Assembly (NCBI GenBank): GCA_900322175.1
Contig: ONYZ01000007.1
Span: forward strand, 1-62,937
Reading direction: 5' to 3'
Length of the DNA: 62,937 bases
Origin: an uncultured Prevotella sp.
GTDB taxonomy: Bacteria; Bacteroidota; Bacteroidia; Bacteroidales; Bacteroidaceae
Shown here piece after piece: positions 51,682-60,810 of this stretch. A program made the translations under genes and the position numbers. Numbering within the stretch: the stretch's first letter is position 1; each line of letters opens with the position of its first letter. Under the pieces are notes generated by a model, which worked only from the letters and a program-made list of their open reading frames with translations, did no database searches and was not told where the DNA came from.

Positions 51682-52824
51682 ATGAATATTTCCCTCATTA
51701 TTAAGAAATGGGTCAGGAAGACCTATATGTTTCTGTGTTATCTAACGCGACCACGAAATGCGAAGACCGTTTTCTTTGCTTCATTTCGTGGTCAGTATTC
51801 TGATAATCCCCGAGCCATCAGTGAGTGTCTGCATAAGTTAGCACCCGACGTGAAGATAGTATGGCTCGTGAAGCCGCAATTCAGGAAGTATGTCCCCGAC
51901 TATGTTACTGCAGTTCCTCCTACCCCCCGCTTAGCATTGAAGGCTCAGGCTCAAGCAGCTGTGTGGGTGTTGAACTACACTTACCGTAAGCATCTGGGAG
52001 TTTTTAAGGGTAGCAACAATTTCTATATACAGACTTGGCATGGAGATCGTGGACTCAAAACCATTGGCTATCTCACAGGCGAAGGCAGTAAGAACGATAT
52101 TGATGGTCACAATATGTCGGATTGTGATCTGTTTATTGCCGCCTCAGACTATGGCGTGAGAAAAGCCCGGCAGGGATTGAGGTATGAAGGCGAGGTGATG
52201 GTTGAAGGCATGCCCCGTAACGACAAGTTGGTGAACATAAGCAATTATGGTAGCGAGGCTGACAAGGTACGAAAGGCTATAGGAATTGATAATGATGTGA
52301 AGATTGTTTTATATGCACCAACTTTCAGAGACGAGGAACGCACACTGCAGTGTGCTATAGATATAAATCAGACTTTGAAGAATCTGGAGGCAAATGGAGA
52401 TAAATGGATATGCTTAATCCGCTCACATTCGCTTACGAAAAAGATTTCAACAGGTTCAGACAGTTCTGAATATCTTGATGTGTCTTCGTATCCGGACATG
52501 GCTGATTTATTATTGATCGCTGACTTGTTGTTGACAGACTATTCCAGTTGTGCAGGTGACTTCCTGCTTACAGAGAAGCCTGTTGTCTTGGTGCATTTTG
52601 ACAAAGATGAGTATTTGTCAAAAGCACGTTCATTATGGATAAATCCTGAAGAGGCAGGCTATTTGGTTGCAAAGAATCAAACCGAGTTAAACTCTATTCT
52701 GTCTCATTTATATACATACGATCACAAAGCGATTGCCAACAAGATAAACCAGTTCTATGGTACAAAAGAATTAGGAAAATCTTCGGAAGCTGTTGCTGCA
52801 AGAATTATCCAAGAGCTAAAATAA
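51682..52824 (+). CDS. CDP-glycerol glycerophosphotransferase family protein
   Basis: A 380-residue TagB/TagF-like enzyme that transfers glycerol phosphate from CDP-glycerol to a polymer or lipid-linked primer. Motifs: FFASFRGQYSDNPRAISE, the TWHGDRGLKTIG histidine motif, EGMPRNDKLV, YAPTFRDEE and DLLLTDYSSCAGDFLL. It probably acts at the cytosolic membrane face. With the cytidylyltransferase three bases upstream it forms a glycerol-phosphate cassette, as in Gram-positive teichoic acid loci. Confidence 0.85.
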   Translation: MNISLIIKKWVRKTYMFLCYLTRPRNAKTVFFASFRGQYSDNPRAISECLHKLAPDVKIVWLVKPQFRKYVPDYVTAVPPTPRLALKAQAQAAVWVLNYTYRKHLGVFKGSNNFYIQTWHGDRGLKTIGYLTGEGSKNDIDGHNMSDCDLFIAASDYGVRKARQGLRYEGEVMVEGMPRNDKLVNISNYGSEADKVRKAIGIDNDVKIVLYAPTFRDEERTLQCAIDINQTLKNLEANGDKWICLIRSHSLTKKISTGSDSSEYLDVSSYPDMADLLLIADLLLTDYSSCAGDFLLTEKPVVLVHFDKDEYLSKARSLWINPEEAGYLVAKNQTELNSILSHLYTYDHKAIANKINQFYGTKELGKSSEAVAARIIQELK

Positions 52825-52836
52825 TATTAGCCCCCG

Positions 52837-53949
52837 ATGAAGCTAGTATACAATTTTGATGGAGAATCAATACCCGCGTGGGTGCAGTTGTTGTTTTGGC
52901 TGATCTACATGGTTATTTTTGTCTATGCCTTCAAAAAGACTGTTTTATCGTGGAATCGGAACAAGCGTTATAATGACATCACTTGGCTGTTCATTGTCTA
53001 TTTTATTTTATATGCTATTTTCTATTGCGTTAATGATGATTATTTTCAGTATAGATATTGGCTATATGGCTTTGACTTCAGCTATTGGGGGAAAGAAATG
53101 TTTTATGTATATGCTATTCTTTTTAGCCGGAGACTTCCTTTTGAATATCAATTTGAAGTATTCCGTCTAATAGTATGGGGCGGGGCCTTTAGTATAGCTT
53201 ATTATATATATCGAATGTATCGGGGATTGCTATTGCCTGGCTTGACATTGTTGCTCCTTTTTGTATTCTATTCTAGCGCTTTCTGCTATGGTCGAGCTTC
53301 TTTGGCAATGGCTGTCTATTTCTTGGGAATTGCTTTATATTTGGGCTTAGGCAATAAAGGTGTATTTTTGAAAATCTTAGGGGTCGTTATTGCGATATTT
53401 TCGTATTCCTTTCACCATGAGATGCTGGTTGGAATAGCCTTGTTGCCATGTCTTTTCATCAAATTCGAAAAAAGAAGCATGTCTTATTTTTCTTTACTAG
53501 GACTTGTTATTGCGATGATTGCTCTTACATATCTCAGTTCTTATGCACAGTATTTGGATTCATTATTTGATAATGACGAACTCTCATCAAAGGTAGAAAA
53601 CTTTACCGAGAAAGAACAAGGTGCGTTTCGACTTAGTACTTTAATTAAATATCTGGATTATTTTTATCCATTTTTTCTGATTACAAAGCATTTTTGGAAC
53701 AGAAAGGTTCCGTATTTTATCGCAGGTATGTATCGGATTACGTATGGAATTTTGATGGCCTCCTTTGCTTTTATGGTTGTGTTAGGCTCAAGAAGTGTGT
53801 TCAGCTATCGTATTATGTATATTACGATGATTCCTTTAGCACTTCTTATAAGTTACGGCTATTACAACAAATTTTTCACTAAGAATCAGTTTTTGATGAT
53901 GATGTTATTTGCTCTACTAACAAATAGTATACGATTTATTAATGGCTAA
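52837..53949 (+). CDS. EpsG-family polysaccharide polymerase (Wzy-like)
   Basis: A 370-residue membrane protein with about ten hydrophobic segments and the EpsG-like pattern of repeated aromatic residues, e.g. YNDITWLFIVYF and YSFHHEMLVGIALLP. It is likely the polymerase that joins repeat units in the periplasm. Low GC compared with neighbours, common for wzy genes and a sign of lateral exchange. Confidence 0.8.
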   Translation: MKLVYNFDGESIPAWVQLLFWLIYMVIFVYAFKKTVLSWNRNKRYNDITWLFIVYFILYAIFYCVNDDYFQYRYWLYGFDFSYWGKEMFYVYAILFSRRLPFEYQFEVFRLIVWGGAFSIAYYIYRMYRGLLLPGLTLLLLFVFYSSAFCYGRASLAMAVYFLGIALYLGLGNKGVFLKILGVVIAIFSYSFHHEMLVGIALLPCLFIKFEKRSMSYFSLLGLVIAMIALTYLSSYAQYLDSLFDNDELSSKVENFTEKEQGAFRLSTLIKYLDYFYPFFLITKHFWNRKVPYFIAGMYRITYGILMASFAFMVVLGSRSVFSYRIMYITMIPLALLISYGYYNKFFTKNQFLMMMLFALLTNSIRFING

Positions 53950-53963
53950 TAATTTAGAATGGT

Positions 53964-54878
53964 ATGATGACATTTTTAATAATTACACTAAGTTGTTTAT
54001 TCTTGAACACTACTGAAAGCAAAAATAGTATGGATCTACAGGGAAAAACATACACAATCTCTGATGGTGACATATCGATGTTTGATGGTCGTGAAATCAA
54101 AAACGGCAAGCTTGTGATTTCTGAAGGAAAGTATCTTGTCCAAGTAAAAAAAGAAGGAGATGCTTATATAAAGGTAGGCGACAACACTGAACTAGTCATT
54201 GACGGCACCATACAGTTGGCTCCTAATAGCTTCAAGAATTATGAAATGATTCGTGTTGTTGGCAGTCATGTTAGGATTCATGGCAAGGGCAGTCTAATAG
54301 GAGATAGGTTAAAACATATTGGCCATGAAGGTGAATGGGGTATGGGAATTAGGCTGAAAGGCGCAAACCATGTGATAGTAAGCGGTATAACAATAGCTGA
54401 CTGCTGGGGAGACTGCATATACATTGGCGGGGATAGCAGAAGCATACTGATAAAAAATTGTATGCTACGCGGAAGTCGCAGGCAGGGAATATCCATTACA
54501 AAAGCAGATAGTGTTACTGTCAGCAATTGTAAGATTGCCAACATCAGCGGCACTAACCCTCAATACGCCATTGACATAGAGCCAAACAAGCGATGTGTTG
54601 TGGACAACGTTCTGATAAAGAATGTCACTGTAACTGGCTGTGAGGGAGGTTTTAGAGCAGTTATTGGAAAGGAAGAATTTGGCAATGCACGTATCGGTAA
54701 GGTAGAGGTACGTAATTGCCATATAATGGCCAAGTCGCGACATACCATCCACTTGGCTGGATGCGAGAAAGCGCTAGTGAGAGATTGTGTCATCGAGACT
54801 CGCAAGGGTGAAAAGCCTATCCTTTCACGCAAGGTTGGCAAATTGTCGGAAATGAACAATCAAGTAGTTTACAAATAA
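53964..54878 (+). CDS. exported right-handed beta-helix protein
   Basis: A 304-residue protein with an N-terminal signal-like segment (FLIITLSCLFL) and pectate-lyase-like parallel beta-helix coils from about 60 to 300, e.g. IRIHGKGSLIGD, VIVSGITIADCWGDCIYIGG and VTVSNCKIANISG. Such folds occur in polysaccharide lyases, hydrolases and epimerases. Within this operon it may trim or epimerise the polymer (inference). The start could be 53964 or 53967. Confidence 0.75.
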   Translation: MMTFLIITLSCLFLNTTESKNSMDLQGKTYTISDGDISMFDGREIKNGKLVISEGKYLVQVKKEGDAYIKVGDNTELVIDGTIQLAPNSFKNYEMIRVVGSHVRIHGKGSLIGDRLKHIGHEGEWGMGIRLKGANHVIVSGITIADCWGDCIYIGGDSRSILIKNCMLRGSRRQGISITKADSVTVSNCKIANISGTNPQYAIDIEPNKRCVVDNVLIKNVTVTGCEGGFRAVIGKEEFGNARIGKVEVRNCHIMAKSRHTIHLAGCEKALVRDCVIETRKGEKPILSRKVGKLSEMNNQVVYK

Positions 54879-54888
54879 CGCTAAATAA

Positions 54889-55896
54889 ATGATAGAAAAC
54901 AACAATGATATAGACATCGTTATTCCTTGGGTGGACGGCAACGATCCAGAATGGCAGCAAGTATTCAAAAAATATGCTGCCATAGAGATGGGGCGTGATA
55001 ACAACACGGAGATTCGTTACCGTGACTGGGACAATATGCAGTACCTGTTTCGTGGCATAGAGAAATTTGCGCCGTGGGTGCGCAAGGTACATCTCATCAC
55101 TACAGGACAGAAGCCGAAGTGGCTGAACATGAATGCCCCAAAACTGAACTTCGTCCGCCATGAGGATTTCATCCCGAAGGAGTTCCTGCCCACGTTTAGC
55201 GTCCGGCCGATAGAGCTGAACCTTCACCGCATTGAGGGCTTGGCCGAGCATTTTGTCTATTTCAATGACGACTATTTCCTCCTCCGACCAGTCCAACCAG
55301 AACGTTTCTTCCGTAATGGTCTGCCCTGCGATATGGCCGTGCTCGACACATTGCCGATGGGCGGACCTCGTGGACACATGCTGATGAACGACGTGAACGT
55401 AGTGAATAGTCATTTCAAGAAAAACGCTGTGTTGAAAGCCAATCCCATGAAATGGCTGAATCCCGTTTATGGCTCACAATTGCTGCGCACCGTGGCTCTA
55501 CTGCCATTCTCAGTGTTCCCAGGATTCAGGAACCACCACATGCCACAGGCCTTCCTGAAGAGTACTATCCGTGAAGTATGGGATGTCGAGGAGCCATTGC
55601 TCCGCGAAGTATCAAGCCATCGTTTCCGCGACATCACCGACGTCAATCAGTACATGTTCCGTTTCTGGCAGCTGATGTCAGGAAAGTTCCATCCGACTAA
55701 TATCGTCAAGGGAACGTGCAGATATACCCTATCAGATGATAGTGTGGAAAAGCTCACGGCTGCCATCAAGTCACAGAAGTGCGACATTCTGGTTACAGCA
55801 GATTCGGATAATGTATCTGATTTTGAGGCATTAGTGGCGCGGATAAACGCTGCGTTCGACACCATATTACCAGAGAAATCTTCATTTGAGAATTGA
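54889..55896 (+). CDS. Stealth-family sugar-phosphate transferase
   Basis: A 335-residue capsule polymerase-type enzyme that makes phosphodiester linkages between sugars. Conserved region 1 is IDIVIPWVDGNDPEWQ; region 2 spans RYRDWDNMQYLFRGIEKFAP to HFVYFNDDYFLLRP; regions 3 and 4 follow with NHHMPQAFLKS and the C-terminal part. It is the second phosphodiester-forming enzyme of this operon. Codon use is GC-richer than the polymerase gene. Confidence 0.88.
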   Translation: MIENNNDIDIVIPWVDGNDPEWQQVFKKYAAIEMGRDNNTEIRYRDWDNMQYLFRGIEKFAPWVRKVHLITTGQKPKWLNMNAPKLNFVRHEDFIPKEFLPTFSVRPIELNLHRIEGLAEHFVYFNDDYFLLRPVQPERFFRNGLPCDMAVLDTLPMGGPRGHMLMNDVNVVNSHFKKNAVLKANPMKWLNPVYGSQLLRTVALLPFSVFPGFRNHHMPQAFLKSTIREVWDVEEPLLREVSSHRFRDITDVNQYMFRFWQLMSGKFHPTNIVKGTCRYTLSDDSVEKLTAAIKSQKCDILVTADSDNVSDFEALVARINAAFDTILPEKSSFEN

Positions 55897-55923
55897 TCAT
55901 TGACAGATTATAATTGAGAATTA
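55889..55923. repeat. AT-rich intergenic repeat before acyltransferase
   Basis: GAATTGATCATTGACAG then TTATAATTGAGAATTA resembles the ATTGATAATTGACAATTG repeat at 40158-40183; it contains the stop of the Stealth gene and abuts the next ATG. Confidence 0.5.
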
Positions 55924-56910
55924 ATGGAAAAGAAAAGAATTGCTTATCTTGATGCTCTGAAATGTCTGGCTATACTGCTGGTCATAGACATACATGTAAG
56001 GAGCGGAAACGGATTTAAGCCATATGACACATTGTCGGCGCAGATGATATATGCACCAGCAATACCTTTATTCTTTTTTGTAAGCGGCTTTTTAGCTTAT
56101 AAGCAAAGTATGAGCATCAAAGATGCTTGGGACAACATCCGTAAGAAATTCGTATTCCTCGTCATCCCCGCACTGGTATTCCGTATCGGAATGGATTTGA
56201 TGAATCAAAAGAATTGTCTCCGTCTTCTCACAGAAGGCATGCACGGATATTGGTTTACAATCGTCTTGTTCGAGTGTTTCCTTATTTATTATCTGATTAC
56301 ACTGGTCATCAAGAACGAAAAATGGAGAATTGGCGTGCTGTTGGCTCTTTCGGTAGCGGGCATCGGGATGCTTGCTATAGACAAGGACTTCGGACCTGCT
56401 ATCCTCGACCTACGACGGGTGACCAAATTCTTCCAGTTCTTTGTGTTAGGAACGCTGGCTATGAAATTCCGCCCAAAATATGAATCACTGATGCACAACG
56501 AGGTGTTCAAGGCAATATTCCTACTATCTTACTTCATCGTGGTATTCCTGTTAGCTTACAAATTACCGTCAGTGATTTATCTTTTCCTACAAGACATAGC
56601 CCTGCGATATTTCGCCACCTTTGCCATTGTTTCCTTCTTTGTCTGTCATGAGAATAGTTTTCAGACTCAGACAAAGGTAAACTCACTGATTAACTTAATC
56701 GGGCAGAACTCATTAGCCATTTATTTGTTGCATTATTTTTTCCTACCACACTTCCGACCCCAGCCAGAGTGGTTCGCTGAACTTGACATGGTGACATTAC
56801 ATCTTGTGTCAATGCTCTATACAGTAGCGATAACAGGCCTTTGCTTGGTATTCATTAAATTCCTCTCCAATAGTACGTACATTAGGAAATACGTATTGGG
56901 TAAAAAATAA
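55924..56910 (+). CDS. acyltransferase 3 family membrane protein
   Basis: A 328-residue protein with about ten membrane helices and the acyltransferase 3 start KRIAYLDALKCLAILLVIDIHV, including the conserved His in helix 1. It likely O-acetylates the polysaccharide or its lipid-linked precursor. A second AT3 gene follows ten bases downstream. Confidence 0.85.
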   Translation: MEKKRIAYLDALKCLAILLVIDIHVRSGNGFKPYDTLSAQMIYAPAIPLFFFVSGFLAYKQSMSIKDAWDNIRKKFVFLVIPALVFRIGMDLMNQKNCLRLLTEGMHGYWFTIVLFECFLIYYLITLVIKNEKWRIGVLLALSVAGIGMLAIDKDFGPAILDLRRVTKFFQFFVLGTLAMKFRPKYESLMHNEVFKAIFLLSYFIVVFLLAYKLPSVIYLFLQDIALRYFATFAIVSFFVCHENSFQTQTKVNSLINLIGQNSLAIYLLHYFFLPHFRPQPEWFAELDMVTLHLVSMLYTVAITGLCLVFIKFLSNSTYIRKYVLGKK

Positions 56911-56920
56911 AAAAAAGAAT

Positions 56921-57928
56921 ATGAAGATAGTCGAAACATTATCTAAAGAACTATTTGTCCATATCGGGAAATACAGGTCCGCATTAATGGGTTTTTCTAT
57001 GATTATGGTGTTTTTGTTTCATGCACGATCTGAAAAACTCGGCTTTATGCCAACTGGTCTTTTGGGGGATTTATTTAAGAATTTCAATCTGGGTGTTGAT
57101 ATTTTCTTATTCTTATCTGCATTTGGCCTGTGTTACTCATTAAAGAAAAATACCATCAAGAGGTTCTATTATAATCGGTTTAAAAGAATCATACCAACCT
57201 GGTGGGTAGTATTATTCTTCATACATATTACTGGCATATTTGTGGGGTCGAAATTTGCCGATGGTAGTTTTGTTTATCCCCATTCTGCACTTGATATGTT
57301 TTGCTGGTACACTGGCTTAGGTTATTTTTTTAACGCTTGTTGTTATGAATGGTATATCCCTACGCTTTTGTCCTTTTATTTGCTAATTCCTGCGGTTTAT
57401 AGATTATCGAGAAATCAGGTATTATTCATTATTCTTTTATCTATTCCTCTTATTTTGTTGTATAAAGGAAGTGGAGTCCTGCCTTATCTCTCTATATCAA
57501 TTATTCGTATTCCTGTATTTTTATTAGGTGTTATCTTTTTTAAGGATTTAGAAAAGAACAAATATATCCTTTTCTTGATTACTTGCATCACCCTTTGCAT
57601 TTACATATTTGCTTTTTCTTTCTTTTGGAAGACGCCTGATGTCATTCAAGCAGCTCCATTATTACCCATTATTATTGGTTTGATAAGTTTAATTTTATCT
57701 TTTCAATATATTCGGTATATTGAAGTATTTCTAACTTTCGTTGGTACCATCAGTTTAGAGTTTTATTTAATTCACGGACACCGTAGGCCTCAATTTCTTT
57801 TAAGCCATTTTATTAAAGATAGTGAGATATTAGTGTTAGGGGCATTTATTCTATGCCTTATATTATCCTACATTTTGCATTTGGTTATGAAAAAAGTGAA
57901 CGAGAACCTTTTATTTCCTAATAAGTAA
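56921..57928 (+). CDS. acyltransferase 3 family membrane protein, second copy
   Basis: A 335-residue AT3 protein with the helix 1 pattern MVFLFHARSE (conserved His), FNLGVDIFLFLSAFGLCYS and the R-rich loop YYNRFKRIIPTWW. It is markedly AT-rich compared with neighbours, suggesting separate acquisition. It shares fold but little sequence with the previous protein, so the two probably modify different positions. Confidence 0.85.
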   Translation: MKIVETLSKELFVHIGKYRSALMGFSMIMVFLFHARSEKLGFMPTGLLGDLFKNFNLGVDIFLFLSAFGLCYSLKKNTIKRFYYNRFKRIIPTWWVVLFFIHITGIFVGSKFADGSFVYPHSALDMFCWYTGLGYFFNACCYEWYIPTLLSFYLLIPAVYRLSRNQVLFIILLSIPLILLYKGSGVLPYLSISIIRIPVFLLGVIFFKDLEKNKYILFLITCITLCIYIFAFSFFWKTPDVIQAAPLLPIIIGLISLILSFQYIRYIEVFLTFVGTISLEFYLIHGHRRPQFLLSHFIKDSEILVLGAFILCLILSYILHLVMKKVNENLLFPNK

Positions 57929-57949
57929 TCAATTTAAAAAGAAGCAATT

Positions 57950-59083
57950 ATGAAGATAGCAATAAATTGCCAATTCTGCTTCGCCAAGGGGGGTGGCGGA
58001 ATAAAAGAATACATAATACAGTTGACAAATCATTTGGCGAAGATTGACCAAGACAATGATTATGTTCTTTATGTGTTAGAGGACCAGTTTGAATATTGTA
58101 AGACTGTTCTTCCGACCAGGTTTAAATTGAAACCGATTCCCTATCACAGGAGTCTTGTATCGAAGATTTGTCGTAGTCTGTTTGCACAGAGGTTCTGGAG
58201 TAAGGAGGAAGAAATCGAGCAATTCGACGTATTCCACTCACCATTCTTCCATGCCCCTAAGATGGCGCATGCCAGACTGTTGATGACGGTCCATGATCTG
58301 CGCCTCTACCGCTATCCTGAGACTTACTCTTTCCTCAGGTATCAGTTCCTGAAACGAGCCGTGAAGGAGTCGATAGCCAGAGTTGACCGCATTATATCTA
58401 TCTCGCAGTTTACGAAAGATGAGATGCTTGATACTTGCGGCGTTTCTCCTGACAAGGTGACCGTTGTCCATGAGGCTATCAACCGCTCGTTCTTCTCTGT
58501 TGATAGGATTAAAAACTATGATCTTCCACAAGAATACGCTTACCTGAAGGAGGGAAGATTCCTGTTCTGTTTAAGTCAGATAGAGCCTCGCAAAAACCAC
58601 CTACGTCTCCTCAAAGCATTTTCGGCCATGAAGGCACAAGGTGGGTTTGATGATGTGCGTCTGGTTTTAGCCGGACTGCAGAAACTGAATGCAGAACCCG
58701 TATTGAAGGCTATTGCAGAAACACCCGATGTGGTTTACTTAGACTATGTTCCAACGGAGATGATGCTTTGGCTCTCCAGTCATGCCACCTTGTTCGTTTA
58801 TCCATCTTATTATGAGGGCTTTGGCTTCCCGCCTTTAGAGGCAGCCAGTCTTGGTACGGTTTCGGCTGTTGGAAAGGCGTCGTCAGTTCCAGAGGTATGC
58901 GGCGACTGCGCGTTCTATTTTGATCCCTACGATGTGGACGATATGAGTAGGGTGATTGCTACTGCTCTGAACGATGAAGCAGCCATTCAAGAGAAAAAGC
59001 AAAAACTTGAGAGTCAGTTAAGTAAATTCTCATGGGAGAATAATGCAAAAGAGACATTAAAAATATATATGAGCAATGAGTAA
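57950..59083 (+). CDS. GT4-family glycosyltransferase
   Basis: A 377-residue GT-B enzyme with the glycine-rich N-terminal loop KGGGGIKEYI and the C-terminal donor motif YPSYYEGFGFPPLEAASLG (the E-x7-E pattern). FCLSQIEPRKNHLRLLKAF is typical of mannosyltransferase-like GT4 enzymes. It adds one sugar to the growing repeat unit; donor unknown. The stop overlaps the next gene by eight bases. Confidence 0.88.
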   Translation: MKIAINCQFCFAKGGGGIKEYIIQLTNHLAKIDQDNDYVLYVLEDQFEYCKTVLPTRFKLKPIPYHRSLVSKICRSLFAQRFWSKEEEIEQFDVFHSPFFHAPKMAHARLLMTVHDLRLYRYPETYSFLRYQFLKRAVKESIARVDRIISISQFTKDEMLDTCGVSPDKVTVVHEAINRSFFSVDRIKNYDLPQEYAYLKEGRFLFCLSQIEPRKNHLRLLKAFSAMKAQGGFDDVRLVLAGLQKLNAEPVLKAIAETPDVVYLDYVPTEMMLWLSSHATLFVYPSYYEGFGFPPLEAASLGTVSAVGKASSVPEVCGDCAFYFDPYDVDDMSRVIATALNDEAAIQEKKQKLESQLSKFSWENNAKETLKIYMSNE

Positions 59084-59669
59084 TACAAAAAAGACCACAC
59101 TGACATTCCGTCTGCTAAAGCGGTTACACCTGATAGAGAACGAGGAGAAGCACGGAAGGATTAATCCCTTCTCCTTGATAGCCTTCGCATTTAGCACAGT
59201 GTGGCGGAGATTTATCTTTAACTATGCCTATCAGGCATATATTTTTGAGTTTGCCTACAAACACCATCTGCGTCCCGCTATCTGGCGTGCTTTGGGGTGC
59301 AAGGTAGGCAAGAGAGTTCATATTGGCCACCAGGTGCGACTTGACTTCGGCAATGCGGAGAGAATAACTGTGGAAGATGATGTAGTATTGGCTAATGGTG
59401 TAACACTGTGGTGTCACATGCGCGATATGAAGAGTTATCGCGTTGGTATGAAGCCTATGCAACTGCCTGCAAAATATGGAGATATCCATTTGTGCAAAGG
59501 TGCCTATATCGGATTGAACGTGACCATCTTGCCAGGAGTCACCGTCGGTGAGGGTGCTGTCATCGGCAGTTGTGCTTTGGTGACGAGGGACATACCCGCA
59601 TGGACGATTGCCACTGGTGTACCAGCCAAAGTAATCAAAAATGTAGAAAAGCCTGAAACAGAAGAATGA
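59076..59669 (+). CDS. hexapeptide acetyltransferase (WcaF/maltose acetyltransferase-like)
   Basis: A 197-residue left-handed beta-helix O-acetyltransferase. Repeats from about 75 to 185 include VGKRVHIGHQVRLDFG and GAYIGLNVTILPGVTVGEGAVIG. The ending IATGVPAKVIKNV is typical of the NodL/WcaF group. Its position between two glycosyltransferase genes with overlapping ends (eight and four bases) suggests it acetylates a sugar of the same unit. Confidence 0.85.
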   Translation: MSNTKKTTLTFRLLKRLHLIENEEKHGRINPFSLIAFAFSTVWRRFIFNYAYQAYIFEFAYKHHLRPAIWRALGCKVGKRVHIGHQVRLDFGNAERITVEDDVVLANGVTLWCHMRDMKSYRVGMKPMQLPAKYGDIHLCKGAYIGLNVTILPGVTVGEGAVIGSCALVTRDIPAWTIATGVPAKVIKNVEKPETEE

Positions 59670-60781
59670 AGAAACTCTTGATGGTTGTCAACGAGGACAG
59701 GTTTTTCCTGTCTCATCGTAAGGACATTGCCTTGGCTGCGCAGGAGGCAGGGTGGGATGTTACCATCGTGTGCAAGGACACGGGGAGGTGGCAGGAAGTG
59801 GAGGCTCTGGGACTGAAGGTGTTGGAGCTACCCATCAATCCCACGGGCATGAACCTCAGACAGGAACTTAAAACTTGGTGGTTTCTCTATACCTTATACA
59901 GAAAGAATAGGGACGCTGTGGTGCATCACGTTGGTCTTAAGAATATCCTTTGGGGAGGCCTTGCAGCTAAGTTGACAGGAGTTCGCGGTGTGGTGAATGC
60001 TGTAAGCGGACTGGGTGCAATCTTCTCTGGCGACAAAATGGGAATGACGGCAAAGGGCATCTTGGCTGTTATGAGTTTTTCTAACAGAAGGAAAAATGTG
60101 AAGGTGATATTCCAAAACCAGGAGGATAGGAATCTGTTCCTGCAACATGGGGTTATTACGGAAGATCAGACTGCGTTTATCAAGGGTTCTGGTGTGGATC
60201 TGAATGAATTCCAGTATGTACCAGAGCCAGACAGTGAAACGCTGAGAGTGGTGTTTACTGCCAGAATGGTCAAGGAAAAGGGCGTGATAGAGTTGATAGA
60301 GGCCGCTGAGAGATTGCGCAAGGACTATGAGGGGCGTGTGGAGTTTTGGCTTTGCGGTCGCTTGGCTGTGAATGCTGATGCCGTATCAAAGGAGGAACTT
60401 TGCAGCCGCTGCGATGGGAAATACATAAAATGGCTGGATTTTCAGAAGGACATCAAGTCGATATTGGCGCAATGTCATATCATGGCATTTCCTAGTTACT
60501 ACCGTGAAGGCGTGCCTAAGTCGTTGATTGATGCTTGTGCAGTGGGCAGGCCTATGGTCACTACAAACTCTATCGGCTGTAAGGATGTGGTGGACGACGG
60601 GGTGAACGGATTCTTGATTCCAGTTAGAGACAGCGAGGCTTTGGCTGAGAAACTGCGTATTCTGATAGAGAACAAAGAATTACGAATCAAAATGGGCAAA
60701 GCGGCTAGAGAAAAGGCTGAACGAGAGTTCTCTTTGGAGAATGTTGTCAAGAAACATCTAGAAATATATGATAATGTTTAA
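59666..60781 (+). CDS. GT4-family glycosyltransferase (PglA-like)
   Basis: A 371-residue GT-B enzyme with N-terminal NEDRFFLSHRKDIALAAQEAG, acceptor-side VHHVGLKNILWGG and the donor motif FPSYYREGVPKSLIDACAVGRP. It resembles PglA/WfgD-type GT4 enzymes that often add the second sugar to an undecaprenyl-linked primer. The start overlaps the previous stop (ATGA). Its 3' end contains the first mini-ORF of a relay to wecA. Confidence 0.88.
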   Translation: MKKLLMVVNEDRFFLSHRKDIALAAQEAGWDVTIVCKDTGRWQEVEALGLKVLELPINPTGMNLRQELKTWWFLYTLYRKNRDAVVHHVGLKNILWGGLAAKLTGVRGVVNAVSGLGAIFSGDKMGMTAKGILAVMSFSNRRKNVKVIFQNQEDRNLFLQHGVITEDQTAFIKGSGVDLNEFQYVPEPDSETLRVVFTARMVKEKGVIELIEAAERLRKDYEGRVEFWLCGRLAVNADAVSKEELCSRCDGKYIKWLDFQKDIKSILAQCHIMAFPSYYREGVPKSLIDACAVGRPMVTTNSIGCKDVVDDGVNGFLIPVRDSEALAEKLRILIENKELRIKMGKAAREKAEREFSLENVVKKHLEIYDNV

Positions 60782-60810
60782 TCTTTAATGGTTTGATGTT
60801 ATTACTATGA
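60774..60810 (+). promoter_or_regulatory. chain of three overlapping mini-ORFs leading to wecA
   Basis: ATG TTT AAT CTT TAA (60774-60788) overlaps by TAATG with ATG GTT TGA (60788-60796), which overlaps by TGATG with ATG TTA TTA CTA TGA (60796-60810), whose end overlaps the wecA start (60807) as ATGA. The first mini-ORF is the same sequence as in the gcvH-gcvPA relay. Confidence 0.65.
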
